26,219 bases of DNA. It comes from JBOHCT01 sp050699055 (GTDB taxonomy: Bacteria; Actinomycetota; Actinomycetes; Streptosporangiales; JBOHCT01). Each line of letters starts with the position of its first letter. Position 1 is the first letter of the stretch. Both the position numbers and the translations under genes were made by a program. Below are positions 7,349 through 13,037 of this stretch, piece after piece. Under the pieces are notes generated by a model that saw only the letters and a list, made by a program, of their open reading frames with translations, had not been told where the DNA came from and did no database searches. Where the stretch lies: the NCBI GenBank assembly GCA_050699055.1, contig JBOHCT010000035.1, forward strand, positions 1 to 26,219. Reading direction: 5' to 3'.

Positions 7349-7762
7349 ATGATGCGCGGGTTGCTGGCGGTCTTAATGGCCGTGGGCGTCGTGGGCGACG
7401 GCGAACAAGCGGCCGGTGACGGCCACACCATCACGATCGGCGGCGTCACCTACGACAAGGGGCTCGGCACGCACGCGCCCAGCGAGGTCCTCTACTACGT
7501 CGGCAAGAACTGCTCGACCGTGACGAGCGACGTCGGTCTCGACGACGAGAAGTCCGGCGCGGGCTCGGCGACTTTCCAGGTCTGGGCAGATAGCGAGAAG
7601 AGGGCCGGCAGCGGCGTCGTGACTTGGCAGGATAGTCCAAGAAACCTCACCGCGGACGTCTCCGGCGCGGCCTGGCTGCGGCTCGTCACCACCGACGCAG
7701 GCGACGGCAACACCAATGACCACACCGACTGGGCGGGCGCGCGGATCGCCTGCCGGTCCTGA
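7349..7762 (+). CDS. Orphan NPCBM carbohydrate-binding domain protein with short leader
   Basis: This 137-residue protein is almost entirely an NPCBM (novel putative carbohydrate-binding module) domain: GDGHTITIGGVTYDKGLGTH, APSEVLYYVG, a DVGLDDEKSG core, VSGAAWLRLVTTDAGDGN, and the DWAGARIAC end typical of the domain at the C-terminus of secreted glycoside hydrolases. It would help bind a glycan outside the cell. The leader MMRGLLAVLMAVGVV is hydrophobic but very short and runs straight into GDGEQAAGDG, with no clear cleavage site. GEQAAGDG is normally the linker just before NPCBM in larger enzymes, so a deletion that joined a signal-peptide start to the last domain is likely. A strong AAGGAGG at 7338-7344 supports ATG 7349 or 7352. 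The aldose epimerase gene starts 30 bases downstream. Confidence 0.75.
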   Translation: MMRGLLAVLMAVGVVGDGEQAAGDGHTITIGGVTYDKGLGTHAPSEVLYYVGKNCSTVTSDVGLDDEKSGAGSATFQVWADSEKRAGSGVVTWQDSPRNLTADVSGAAWLRLVTTDAGDGNTNDHTDWAGARIACRS

Positions 7763-7792
7763 GCGAGTCGAGACACGAGAGGAGAGACGGAG

Positions 7793-9052
7793 ATGACAGA
7801 AAGCGTGACGCGGCGCGATGTCCTGCGCACGGCGACGGTGGTCGGAGCGGGAGCGGCGGCGACGTCGGCGATGAGCGGTACGGCCTTGGCGGGCACGGAA
7901 CATGGCCGCGGAGGGAGCCATGGAGGCCACCATGGGGGCGGGGGCCTGACGATCCACAAGGAGTTCTTCGAGAAGACGCCGGGCGGCAAGCGGGTCGATC
8001 GCTACACGTTCGGCAACGCGAACGGCGTCACGGTGCAGATGCTCACCTACGGCGCGCGGCTGCAGACCGTGCGGACGCCGGACCGGCGGGGCGACACCGC
8101 CGACATCATCATGGGCTTCGACTCGCTGGACGGCTACATCAACGACGCCGAGTACTTCGGGGCGACGATCGGGCGCTACGCCAACCGGATCGGCGACGCG
8201 AAGTTCACCATCGACGGCAAGACCTACCACATCCCGGCCAACGACGGCGACAACGCGCTGCACGGCGGCCCCGACGGCTTCAACAGCCAGGTGTGGGACG
8301 CCACCGAGGTCGTCGAGCGCGACCGGGTCGGCGTGCGGTTCCACTACCTGAGCGTTGACGGGGAGATGGGCTTCCCGGGCAACCTCGACACCTACGTCAC
8401 CTACACCCTGGACAACCGGAACGCGCTGCGCATCGACTACCGGGCCACCACGGACAAGCCGACGATCGTCAACCTGACCAACCACGCGTACTTCAACCTC
8501 GCGGGCGAGGGCACTGGCACGATCTACGACCACGACATGCTGATCAACTCCGACTCCTTTACGCCCACCGACGACGAGCAGATCCCGACCGGGAAGATCG
8601 TGACGGTGAACGGGACGCCGTTCGACTTCAAGCCGAAACGGCGGATCGGGGCCAGGATCCGTGACGGCGTCACCCAGATCCTGTACGCGCACGGCTACGA
8701 CCACAACTGGATCCTCGAGGGCCACCGCCGGCACGGCGGACGCCTGCCGCTGGCCTCATGGGTCAGAGACCCGCGGACCGGCCGCGTCCTGTGGACCTAC
8801 ACCGACCAGCCGGGCGTACAGGTCTACACCAGCAACTTCCTCGTCGGCGCGTTCGCCGGGATCAGCGGGCGTACCTACCGCCAGGGCGACGCGTTCACCA
8901 TGGAGACCCAGCAATACCCCGACTCCCCGCACCACCCCAACTTCCCGTCCACCGTGCTGCGGCCCGGCCAGACGTACCGGACCGCGACGGTGTTCCGCTT
9001 CGGTCCGGGCCATGGGTGGGGCCACGGTCATGGGAAAGACCACCGCGGCTGA
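7793..9052 (+). CDS. galM: Tat-exported aldose 1-epimerase (mutarotase)
   Basis: This 419-residue protein interconverts alpha and beta anomers of free aldoses such as glucose or galactose. It opens with a twin-arginine signal (VTRRDVLRTATVVGAGAAA), so it acts outside the cell. The GalM core has IIMGFDSLDGY, GRYANRI, the NALHGG histidine (His157), NLTNHAYFNL (His231), YDHNWIL, and METQQYPDSPHHPNFP with the probable catalytic base Glu371. Two His/Gly-rich tails flank the domain, HGRGGSHGGHHGGGG (37-51) and GHGWGHGHGKDHRG near the end; these are unusual and could bind metal. The ATG has AGGAG about 9 bases upstream. It sits 30 bases after the NPCBM gene, probably one transcript, and opposite a GH3 glycosidase whose released sugar it could equilibrate. 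Confidence 0.92.
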   Translation: MTESVTRRDVLRTATVVGAGAAATSAMSGTALAGTEHGRGGSHGGHHGGGGLTIHKEFFEKTPGGKRVDRYTFGNANGVTVQMLTYGARLQTVRTPDRRGDTADIIMGFDSLDGYINDAEYFGATIGRYANRIGDAKFTIDGKTYHIPANDGDNALHGGPDGFNSQVWDATEVVERDRVGVRFHYLSVDGEMGFPGNLDTYVTYTLDNRNALRIDYRATTDKPTIVNLTNHAYFNLAGEGTGTIYDHDMLINSDSFTPTDDEQIPTGKIVTVNGTPFDFKPKRRIGARIRDGVTQILYAHGYDHNWILEGHRRHGGRLPLASWVRDPRTGRVLWTYTDQPGVQVYTSNFLVGAFAGISGRTYRQGDAFTMETQQYPDSPHHPNFPSTVLRPGQTYRTATVFRFGPGHGWGHGHGKDHRG

Positions 9053-9077
9053 CCCCAACCACATGGGCGGCCACTAA

Positions 9078-9106
9078 GCTCGGCCTCGCCCCGCTGGCCG
9101 CCGAGC
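9078..9106. terminator. Possible hairpin after the epimerase gene
   Basis: GCTCGGC (9078-9084) and GCCGAGC (9100-9106) can pair over a 15-base loop, 26 bases after the stop of the aldose epimerase and before the convergent remnant that ends at 9186. There is no U tract, so it is a weak call. Confidence 0.35.
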
Positions 9107-9185
9107 AGGTGGCGCGGGACGAGGCGGGGCGGCGAAGTAACACCGGGGAGGACGGTGACGGTTGACGGCGCGCCCGTTGCGGTTC

Positions 9186-9340
9186 TCACCGGGGTGGGGG
9201 CAATGTCGGCAGGTGGCGTGCCAATGTGTGGGCCTCGTGCACGGTGAGAGCGAGGCTGACGACCTCCTCGGACGGCTCGCCAACGCCAGCCGCAAGTCGC
9301 GTACGACGTCATCGGCCCGCGCCCAAGGGTTGTCAGTCAT
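9186..9340 (-). pseudogene. Broken paralogue of the 73-residue cassette protein
   Basis: The ATG at 9340 begins TDNPWARADDVVRDLRLAL, closely matching the N-terminus of the protein at 2817-2596. The matching C-terminus (GEPSEEVVSLALTVHEAHTL, then ARHLPTLPPPR and stop at 9186) is present but in the neighbouring frame. The roughly 20 residues between them in the intact copy are missing. A deletion that was not a multiple of three explains both facts. The start overlaps the end of the upstream 65-residue gene by 8 bases, so the pair was translationally coupled. The unbroken reading of the first frame runs on to 9074 through unrelated sequence. Confidence 0.65.
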
Positions 9341-9530
9341 CGACGCCCTCGGCGGACAAGACCTGGGTGACGCGCCCGGCCGCCCTCGGGTTCGTGACAC
9401 GGAGGGACGGGACGCGCTCGATGGGGTGGACGACGCTGGTCCAGAACCCGCGGTTGGAGAGGACGTCGGCGAGGGTGTCGAGGTGGGTACGACGGTCCTC
9501 CGCCGACGCGGCGCTAGGCTGAACGTGCAC
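9333..9530 (-). CDS. Small conserved hypothetical protein, 65 aa
   Basis: The segment LDTLADVLSNRGFWTSVV followed by VPSLRVTNPRAAGRV resembles a widespread small actinomycete protein with the pattern 'L..LA..L..RG......P.LRV.NP.A', of unknown function and often near XRE/DUF5753 genes; this is recognised from memory. The GTG at 9530 has GGGAG about 6 bases upstream. Its stop overlaps the start of the broken 'PWxRADxVVR' gene by 8 bases. It has no membrane segment or signal. It is shorter than relatives I recall, which usually carry a Trp-rich tail, so it may also be truncated. Confidence 0.55.
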   Translation of the reverse strand: MHVQPSAASAEDRRTHLDTLADVLSNRGFWTSVVHPIERVPSLRVTNPRAAGRVTQVLSAEGVDD

Positions 9531-9619
9531 TGGAACTCCCTTCTGGCGCCCTGGCCTCGGTGGCCGGCGGTGCTCTCACCACCGCTTTCAAGGCCGCCGA
9601 GGCCCCTTTCTGTCCTCCT

Positions 9620-9642
9620 ATGCATGCACTCTTTGAATGCAT
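9620..9642. repeat. Paired ATGCAT palindromes
   Basis: ATGCAT at 9620-9625 and 9637-9642, centres 17 bases apart, lie in the gap between the second XRE gene and the 65-residue gene. In a very GC-rich window they stand out. They could be an operator or promoter element for the 65-residue gene. No clear -35/-10 was assigned. Confidence 0.3.
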
Positions 9643-9685
9643 GGAACGGCATACATGGCTTCTGGCATGAGCGTGGGTAGGACGA

Positions 9686-10522
9686 TCAGGCAAGTGTGCG
9701 GTAGCCCTCCGCAACACGGGCGAGGATGCCGCGAGCCTCCGCGCCGAAGCTTGCCTTCGCTTCGAGATCGTCGAACAGCTTGTCGTAAGCGACGACGTCG
9801 CGGGGTTCGGTGATCGTAGCGGTGGCTGTCTCCGTGCCTATGATCACTGCGCGCGTGTCATACAGGTCGAACCCTTCCTGCGGAAACACCTCGACCGGCG
9901 TGGTCCAGGAGATCACGCCAACCCGTACGTTCGGATGGCGGGTCGCCTCGGCGATCCGTTCCAGCTGGGCACTCATCACGTCGGGACCGCCAGCCTGCCA
10001 GCGCAGCGCCCCTTCCGTGGTCACGAGCGTGATGCCCCGATCGGTGTCGAGAAGGGCCTGCCGGTGCATGTGGACGGCTACCGACCGCTCCACGTCCTCC
10101 TCGGTCATGTCCCCGCGCGCGGTGAAGACGAGCCGGGCGTACGCCGGGGTCTGGAGCAGCCCGGGCACGATCAGCGGATGGAACGCCCGAACCCGCGCCG
10201 ACGCGGCCTCGATGCGGCCGGCGCGCTGCTGCATCCGCCACGCGCCGCGCTGCAGGACCACCCGTGAGGAGACTCGCCCCTCGGCGAGATCGCGGGCAGC
10301 CCGCTCTACCTCGCGGCGAACGTCGGTCGGGGCGCTGTAGGCGCGGGCGAGCCGGCGGACGTCCTCCACGCGGGGGGTGAAGCGACCGTTCTCCAGCCGG
10401 GAGATCTTCGCCTGGGTGACACCAGCGGCCCTGGCCGCCTCGACCTGGGACAGTCCGGCGTCGCGGCGCAGACGACCCAGGGTGGCCGACAGAGACGTGT
10501 GACGGGCTCGCGGGCTGCTCAC
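9686..10522 (-). CDS. XRE-family helix-turn-helix regulator with DUF5753 domain (cassette 2)
   Basis: This 278-residue paralogue of the regulator at 3769-2921 is a cytosolic DNA-binding regulator. The HTH spans about residues 13-66 (GRLRRDAGLSQVEAARAAGV, TQAKISRLENGRFTPRVEDV). DUF5753 spans about 95-275 (FHPLIVPGLLQTPAYARLVF, VHMHRQALL, TLVTTEGALRWQAG, VGVISW, GFDLYDTRAVIIGTETATAT). The HTH here fits the consensus better than that of cassette 1. The GTG start at 10522 overlaps the stop of the DUF6879-like gene by 4 bases (GTGA). No GTTGCG repeat is seen near it; its promoter carries a different inverted repeat, so the two cassettes may recognise different operators. Confidence 0.88.
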   Translation of the reverse strand: MSSPRARHTSLSATLGRLRRDAGLSQVEAARAAGVTQAKISRLENGRFTPRVEDVRRLARAYSAPTDVRREVERAARDLAEGRVSSRVVLQRGAWRMQQRAGRIEAASARVRAFHPLIVPGLLQTPAYARLVFTARGDMTEEDVERSVAVHMHRQALLDTDRGITLVTTEGALRWQAGGPDVMSAQLERIAEATRHPNVRVGVISWTTPVEVFPQEGFDLYDTRAVIIGTETATATITEPRDVVAYDKLFDDLEAKASFGAEARGILARVAEGYRTLA

Positions 10523-10752
10523 TCCTCATGCCACCCAGTTGGCTCGGTGATACTGGGGGTGCGCGGCCCAATAGCGAGCCAGGGCTGCTTCGCGGCCGCG
10601 TTCGGCGCGTCCTCGCCGGCAAAGTAGCGGGCGATGTCGGCGCCGTCAGTTTCCACGTCGTACCGGTCAAGGGTTTCCAGGCGGAACGCGGACGCGCGGA
10701 AATGGACGTCGAAGTACGCGTCTATTGCCGGCAGGTCCAGCCGGTCAGGCAT
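10519..10752 (-). CDS. Shortened DUF6879-like protein (cassette 2)
   Basis: This is a 77-residue protein. Residues 8-50 (IDAYFDVHFRASAFRLETLD, then RYDVETDGADIARYFAGED) align with the start of the 172-residue DUF6879 protein of cassette 1 (FEREAIHLETRDAY...AKWAAGEPDD). After PWLA the sequence becomes IGPRTPSITEPTGWHEE, which does not resemble the family, and the C-terminal two thirds are absent. It looks like an internal or 3' deletion that nevertheless preserved a 4-base GTGA overlap with the regulator gene. It overlaps the upstream small gene by 8 bases. It may be a non-functional stub kept for translational coupling, or a minimal domain that still works. Confidence 0.65.
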   Translation of the reverse strand: MPDRLDLPAIDAYFDVHFRASAFRLETLDRYDVETDGADIARYFAGEDAPNAAAKQPWLAIGPRTPSITEPTGWHEE

Positions 10753-10957
10753 CGGGCGCCACCTCTGGCAGCAAGGTCACCGGTATCTCCACCACCGTCT
10801 CGCCCTCGGCAATCCCCAGCTGCCCGAGGAGGCGGGGGTCGGTGATCCGCTTGCCGACAACGGCGAGGGTGCCGAGGTGGGTGTCGTAGACGGCGGGGTA
10901 GGTCTTCCCGGTGGGGGAGTTGTGACGCAGCATCGTCAGTCGCACGGGCGCGTTCAT
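10745..10957 (-). CDS. Small 'VEIP' protein, first gene of cassette 2
   Basis: This 70-residue relative of the protein at 4471-4265 shares PTG..(Y)PAVY, TDPRLLGQLGIAEGET and VVEIP. The ATG at 10957 is preferred over an in-frame start at 11023 because GAAAGGA lies about 8 bases upstream, the paralogue starts at the equivalent place, and the promoter's -35 box would otherwise lie inside the gene. Function is unknown. It overlaps the DUF6879-like gene by 8 bases and probably leads a three-gene transcript with the XRE regulator. Confidence 0.75.
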   Translation of the reverse strand: MNAPVRLTMLRHNSPTGKTYPAVYDTHLGTLAVVGKRITDPRLLGQLGIAEGETVVEIPVTLLPEVAPDA

Positions 10958-10977
10958 GGGGTCGGTCCTTTCGGAAC

Positions 10978-10994
10978 GCGGAGCTGATCTCCGC
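10978..10994 (-). promoter_or_regulatory. Inverted repeat at the cassette 2 transcription start
   Basis: GCGGAG and CTCCGC (10978-10983 and 10989-10994) pair perfectly around 5 bases. The repeat lies directly downstream of the -10 box and covers the predicted start site. It could be the operator for the cassette 2 XRE protein, or a 5'-UTR hairpin. Confidence 0.45.
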
Positions 10995-11023
10995 AGTATC
11001 CCGAGGATTCGGAGCCTAGTCAA
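10995..11023 (-). promoter_or_regulatory. Promoter of cassette 2 (TTGACT-17-GATACT)
   Basis: On the minus strand, -35 TTGACT lies at 11023-11018 and -10 GATACT at 11000-10995, with exactly 17 bases between. This is a good housekeeping-sigma promoter, about 38 bases upstream of the ATG at 10957. Confidence 0.7.
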
Positions 11024-11147
11024 TCATCGAGCGAATTACAGTCTCCCGGATCTCGTGTCGCAGCGCGCGTCCGCCGCGACCAGAACACGCCTGGCGCCGG
11101 ATCGCTGTCGCCGACCGGCGCCCGGGCCGTCCACGAGGAGTGATGTG

Positions 11148-11195
11148 ATGACGCGCGCGCGGTGCCACACACCGCGCGTGGATGGAGATCCTTGA
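11148..11195 (+). other. Possible 15-codon leader ORF
   Basis: The short frame MTRARCHTPRVDGDP follows GAGGAG (spacing about 8 bases) and ends 47 bases before the acetyltransferase start. A strong hairpin forms inside it. It may be a regulatory leader peptide or chance; no homology is known to me. Confidence 0.25.
11154..11180 (+). promoter_or_regulatory. Strong hairpin upstream of the acetyltransferase gene
   Basis: CGCGCGCGGTG (11154-11164) pairs with CACCGCGCGTG (11170-11180), 11 pairs including one G-T, around a 5-base loop. It could be the terminator of a lost gene or an attenuator. The remainder of 11024-11242 shows no gene I can support. Confidence 0.5.
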
Positions 11196-11242
11196 CTGGC
11201 GGGCCTGTGCGGCCGGCGGCTGCATGGGCCACACTCTCCGCT

Positions 11243-11812
11243 ATGGGCGTCGTTGCGGTAAGGCCGGTGAGCCGCGAGCTCTGGTCTGCTCTGGAAGATC
11301 TGTTCGGCCGCGGGGGAGCGTCGAACGGCTGTTGGTGCATGTACTGGATAGTGGGGGCGGAGTATCACAAGCGCCCGCGAGAGAGGAACAAGCGGGCGCT
11401 GCACCGTGCGGTCATGGAGGGTCCGTCACCTGGTCTGCTGGCTTTGCACGAGACAGGGCTGGCCCTCGGATGGTGTCGCCTCACGCCGCGCGCCGAACTC
11501 GCGTGGCTCAACCGCAAACGGGATCTCGCGCCGGTCGACGACCTTCCCGTATGGTCGCTGCCCTGCTTCTATGTGCGCCGAGGCTTCCGCCGGCAGGGTG
11601 TCATGGCCGCCCTGATCGACTCGGCCGTCGGGCACGCCAGACACGCGGGCGTGCCCGCGCTCGAGGCTTACCCCGTGGACACGTCGCTGCCCGGAAGTAC
11701 CCACAACATCTTCCCCGGCACCGTGTCGGCCTTCAGCAGAGCAGGCTTCACCGTGGTGGGACGAAGACGGCACGACCGACCGATCATGCGCCACGACCTC
11801 GCGATCACCTGA
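11243..11812 (+). CDS. GNAT family N-acetyltransferase
   Basis: This 189-residue cytosolic acetyl-CoA-dependent acetyltransferase has unknown acceptor. The N-terminal segment has the Cys/Trp-rich CWCMYWIVGAEYH seen in one actinomycete GNAT subfamily. LALGWCRLTPRAE, then WSLPCFYVRRGFRRQGVMAA (the R-R-x-x-R-x-G acetyl-CoA-binding motif A) and HARHAGVPALEAYPVDTS follow. The C-terminus (TVSAFSRAGFTVVGRRRHDR) is typical, so the gene appears whole. The ATG at 11243 fits the domain start; the ORF extends to 11162 without similarity. There is no Shine-Dalgarno sequence; a -10-like CACACT ends 7 bases before the ATG, suggesting a leaderless mRNA. Confidence 0.85.
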   Translation: MGVVAVRPVSRELWSALEDLFGRGGASNGCWCMYWIVGAEYHKRPRERNKRALHRAVMEGPSPGLLALHETGLALGWCRLTPRAELAWLNRKRDLAPVDDLPVWSLPCFYVRRGFRRQGVMAALIDSAVGHARHAGVPALEAYPVDTSLPGSTHNIFPGTVSAFSRAGFTVVGRRRHDRPIMRHDLAIT

Positions 11813-11842
11813 GTTCAGTCCGACGCGAACCGCTCAGCGTGT

Positions 11843-11848
11843 CATTAT
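11843..11848 (+). promoter_or_regulatory. -10 element of a probable leaderless transcript
   Basis: CATTAT ends 7 bases before the ATG at 11856. A GGAG at 11850-11853 is too close to the start to act as a normal ribosome site. No good -35 was seen. Confidence 0.35.
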
Positions 11849-11855
11849 CGGAGTC

Positions 11856-12437
11856 ATGGAAGCCGACATCGGACAGCTTGCCTCGGTCGGCGATGTCACC
11901 GGGCAGGCGGTCGGTGCGGTACCGGACGAGCAGTGGGACCTCCCAACACCTTGCGTCGGCTGGAGTGTCCGGGATCTCGTCCAGCACCTCGTCGCGGGCA
12001 ATGATGGCTTCGCGGCCGCGCTGCGTGGGGAGGCCACGCCAGCAACGCAAGCGGGTGGTCAACCGTCTCCGGGGGAACTGGCCAGCGCCTACCGCCGGTC
12101 CGTTCGCGCGCTGCTCGACGCGTTCCGCGAGCCCGGCGCTCTGGAGAGGACGGTCACGGTGCCCTTCGGGACGGTCCCCGGGACCGTCGCCCTACACCTG
12201 CGCCTGACCGAGCTGCTCGTGCACGGCTGGGACCTCACCCGAGCGACCGGGTTCCGCGTCGCCTTTCCTGACGACCTGGCCGAACAGGAACTGGCCTTCG
12301 CCCGGCCCGCTCTCGCCGACATCCCGCCTGATCGGCGCCCCTTCGCACCACCCGAGCCGGTAGCTGACGATGCTCCGGCCATCGACCGTCTGGCCGCCTG
12401 CCTGGGCCGGAAGGTGACCGCCCCACCCTCCGTCTAG
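11856..12437 (+). CDS. TIGR03086-type DinB-fold metal-binding protein
   Basis: This 193-residue protein belongs to the mycothiol maleylpyruvate isomerase/DinB-like superfamily, TIGR03086 branch. Visible features are WDLPTPCVGWSVRDLVQHLV with His44, and LTELLVHGWDLTRATG with Glu119 and His123. These three side chains form the usual H...ExxxH divalent-metal triad. The C-terminal RPFAPPEPVADDAPAIDRLA, then ACLGRKV, is the family's normal end. Proteins of this group are cytosolic; a few are thiol-dependent isomerases or transferases, most are uncharacterised. The start is set by the domain and a -10 element 7 bases upstream. It is separate from the more distant relative at 1274. A DUF5701-like remnant begins 20 bases downstream. 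Confidence 0.85.
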   Translation: MEADIGQLASVGDVTGQAVGAVPDEQWDLPTPCVGWSVRDLVQHLVAGNDGFAAALRGEATPATQAGGQPSPGELASAYRRSVRALLDAFREPGALERTVTVPFGTVPGTVALHLRLTELLVHGWDLTRATGFRVAFPDDLAEQELAFARPALADIPPDRRPFAPPEPVADDAPAIDRLAACLGRKVTAPPSV

Positions 12438-12457
12438 ACCTTGGGGAGGGTCGTCGC

Positions 12458-12640
12458 GTGTCAGCTGCCCTGCGAACGCTGCCTACGCTCAGCCAGCAAG
12501 CCGAGCGGCTCATCGCACTCGGCGTTCACGAGATCGGCGGCGTGTCTGCCGCGGAACTTCGCGCTGTACCGCGCGACCTCGAGTGCGAGGACGCGCTCTT
12601 GGTCGTGCACCCCGAGCGCGTACCCGTCGCTCGGCATCCA
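12458..12640 (+). pseudogene. N-terminal remnant of a DUF5701-like gene
   Basis: A GTG at 12458 with GGGGAGG upstream opens a frame reading LPTLSQQAERLIALGVHEIG, GVSAAELRAVPRD and CEDALLVVHPERVPVA. This resembles the first 60 or so residues of DUF5701 proteins, recognised from memory. Family proteins continue for well over 100 residues more, but after about 12632 the similarity stops (RHPGHRNKAQGS...). The frame then runs antisense into the DUF4267 gene until 12778. The opposing DUF4267 gene also lacks its C-terminus, so one deletion probably removed both 3' ends. Confidence 0.5.
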
Positions 12641-12675
12641 GGGCACCGTAACAAGGCCCAGGGCTCTTGTCCCGG

Positions 12676-12948
12676 TCACCGGGTGTCGCCGAGTGGGGCG
12701 AGGGCGATGACCAGCATGACCCAGCCCACGACGTGGGGGTCGGCGACGGCGAGCAGGACGAGGCCGAGGATGCCGTAGCTGGAGTCGCGCAGACCCTTGA
12801 TGCTGAGGTAAGCGTCGTCTCCGCCGGCCCTGGCCGGGACGCCGTAGCCGGCGGCCGCGGCCCGCGGTGTCACGAGGAACCGCACGCCGATGACGATGAT
12901 CGAGAGGCTGAGCAGGATGGCCAGCCCGTAGGCGATGGGGGTGAGCAC
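12676..12948 (-). CDS. DUF4267 membrane protein, C-terminally truncated
   Basis: This protein has 90 residues from the GTG at 12948. Segments: TPIAYGLAILLSLSIIVIGV (TM1), RFLVTPRAAAAGYGVPA, the family's AYLSIKGLRDSSYGILGLVL with the start of TM2, and ADPHVVGWVMLVIALAPLGD (TM3), then TR and stop. DUF4267 proteins usually continue for another 30-40 residues with a fourth helix after 'PLGD', so the 3' end is lost. The GTG is preferred over upstream ATGs (12972, 12999) because GGAGGAG sits 3-9 bases before it and the family starts here. The TetR gene is divergent and a CTAGC-N3-GCTAG palindrome overlaps the promoter. Its function is unknown; TetR control is likely. Confidence 0.7.
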   Translation of the reverse strand: MLTPIAYGLAILLSLSIIVIGVRFLVTPRAAAAGYGVPARAGGDDAYLSIKGLRDSSYGILGLVLLAVADPHVVGWVMLVIALAPLGDTR

Positions 12949-12962
12949 GATCTCCTCCGAAT

Positions 12963-12990
12963 GGTCTAGCATCGCTAGGAACTCAAGCAA
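12963..12990 (-). promoter_or_regulatory. Promoter of the DUF4267 gene (TTGCTT-16-TAGACC)
   Basis: On the minus strand, -35 TTGCTT lies at 12990-12985 and -10 TAGACC at 12968-12963, 16 bases apart. The TAG of the -10 box is the last half of the TetR palindrome at 12966-12978, so repressor binding would block it. Confidence 0.5.
12966..12978. promoter_or_regulatory. TetR operator candidate O1 (CTAGC-ATC-GCTAG)
   Basis: A perfect 5-bp inverted repeat around 3 bases, identical in both arms to the palindrome at 13016-13028, centres 50 bp apart, in the divergent region of tetR and DUF4267. Confidence 0.65.
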
Positions 12991-13015
12991 GGCTATCATG
13001 CCTGCGATAAAAGTC

Positions 13016-13028
13016 CTAGCGCTGCTAG
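13016..13028. promoter_or_regulatory. TetR operator candidate O2 (CTAGC-GCT-GCTAG)
   Basis: Same arms as O1. It overlaps a -10-like TAGTAT at 13026-13031 that ends 6 bases before the tetR ATG, so it could mediate autorepression of a leaderless transcript. Confidence 0.65.
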
Positions 13029-13037
13029 TATTGGCGT

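Noticed and set aside
11192..11197. TTGACT as a -35 box for the acetyltransferase gene
   Set aside because: No -10-like hexamer lies 16-18 bases downstream; the likelier -10 (CACACT at 11230) is too far away.
12461..12679. Minus-strand 72-codon frame starting in a GTGA overlap with the DUF4267 stop
   Set aside because: The overlap is tempting, but the frame lies exactly opposite the DUF5701-like remnant and has no recognisable family, so the overlap is probably chance at the deletion junction.
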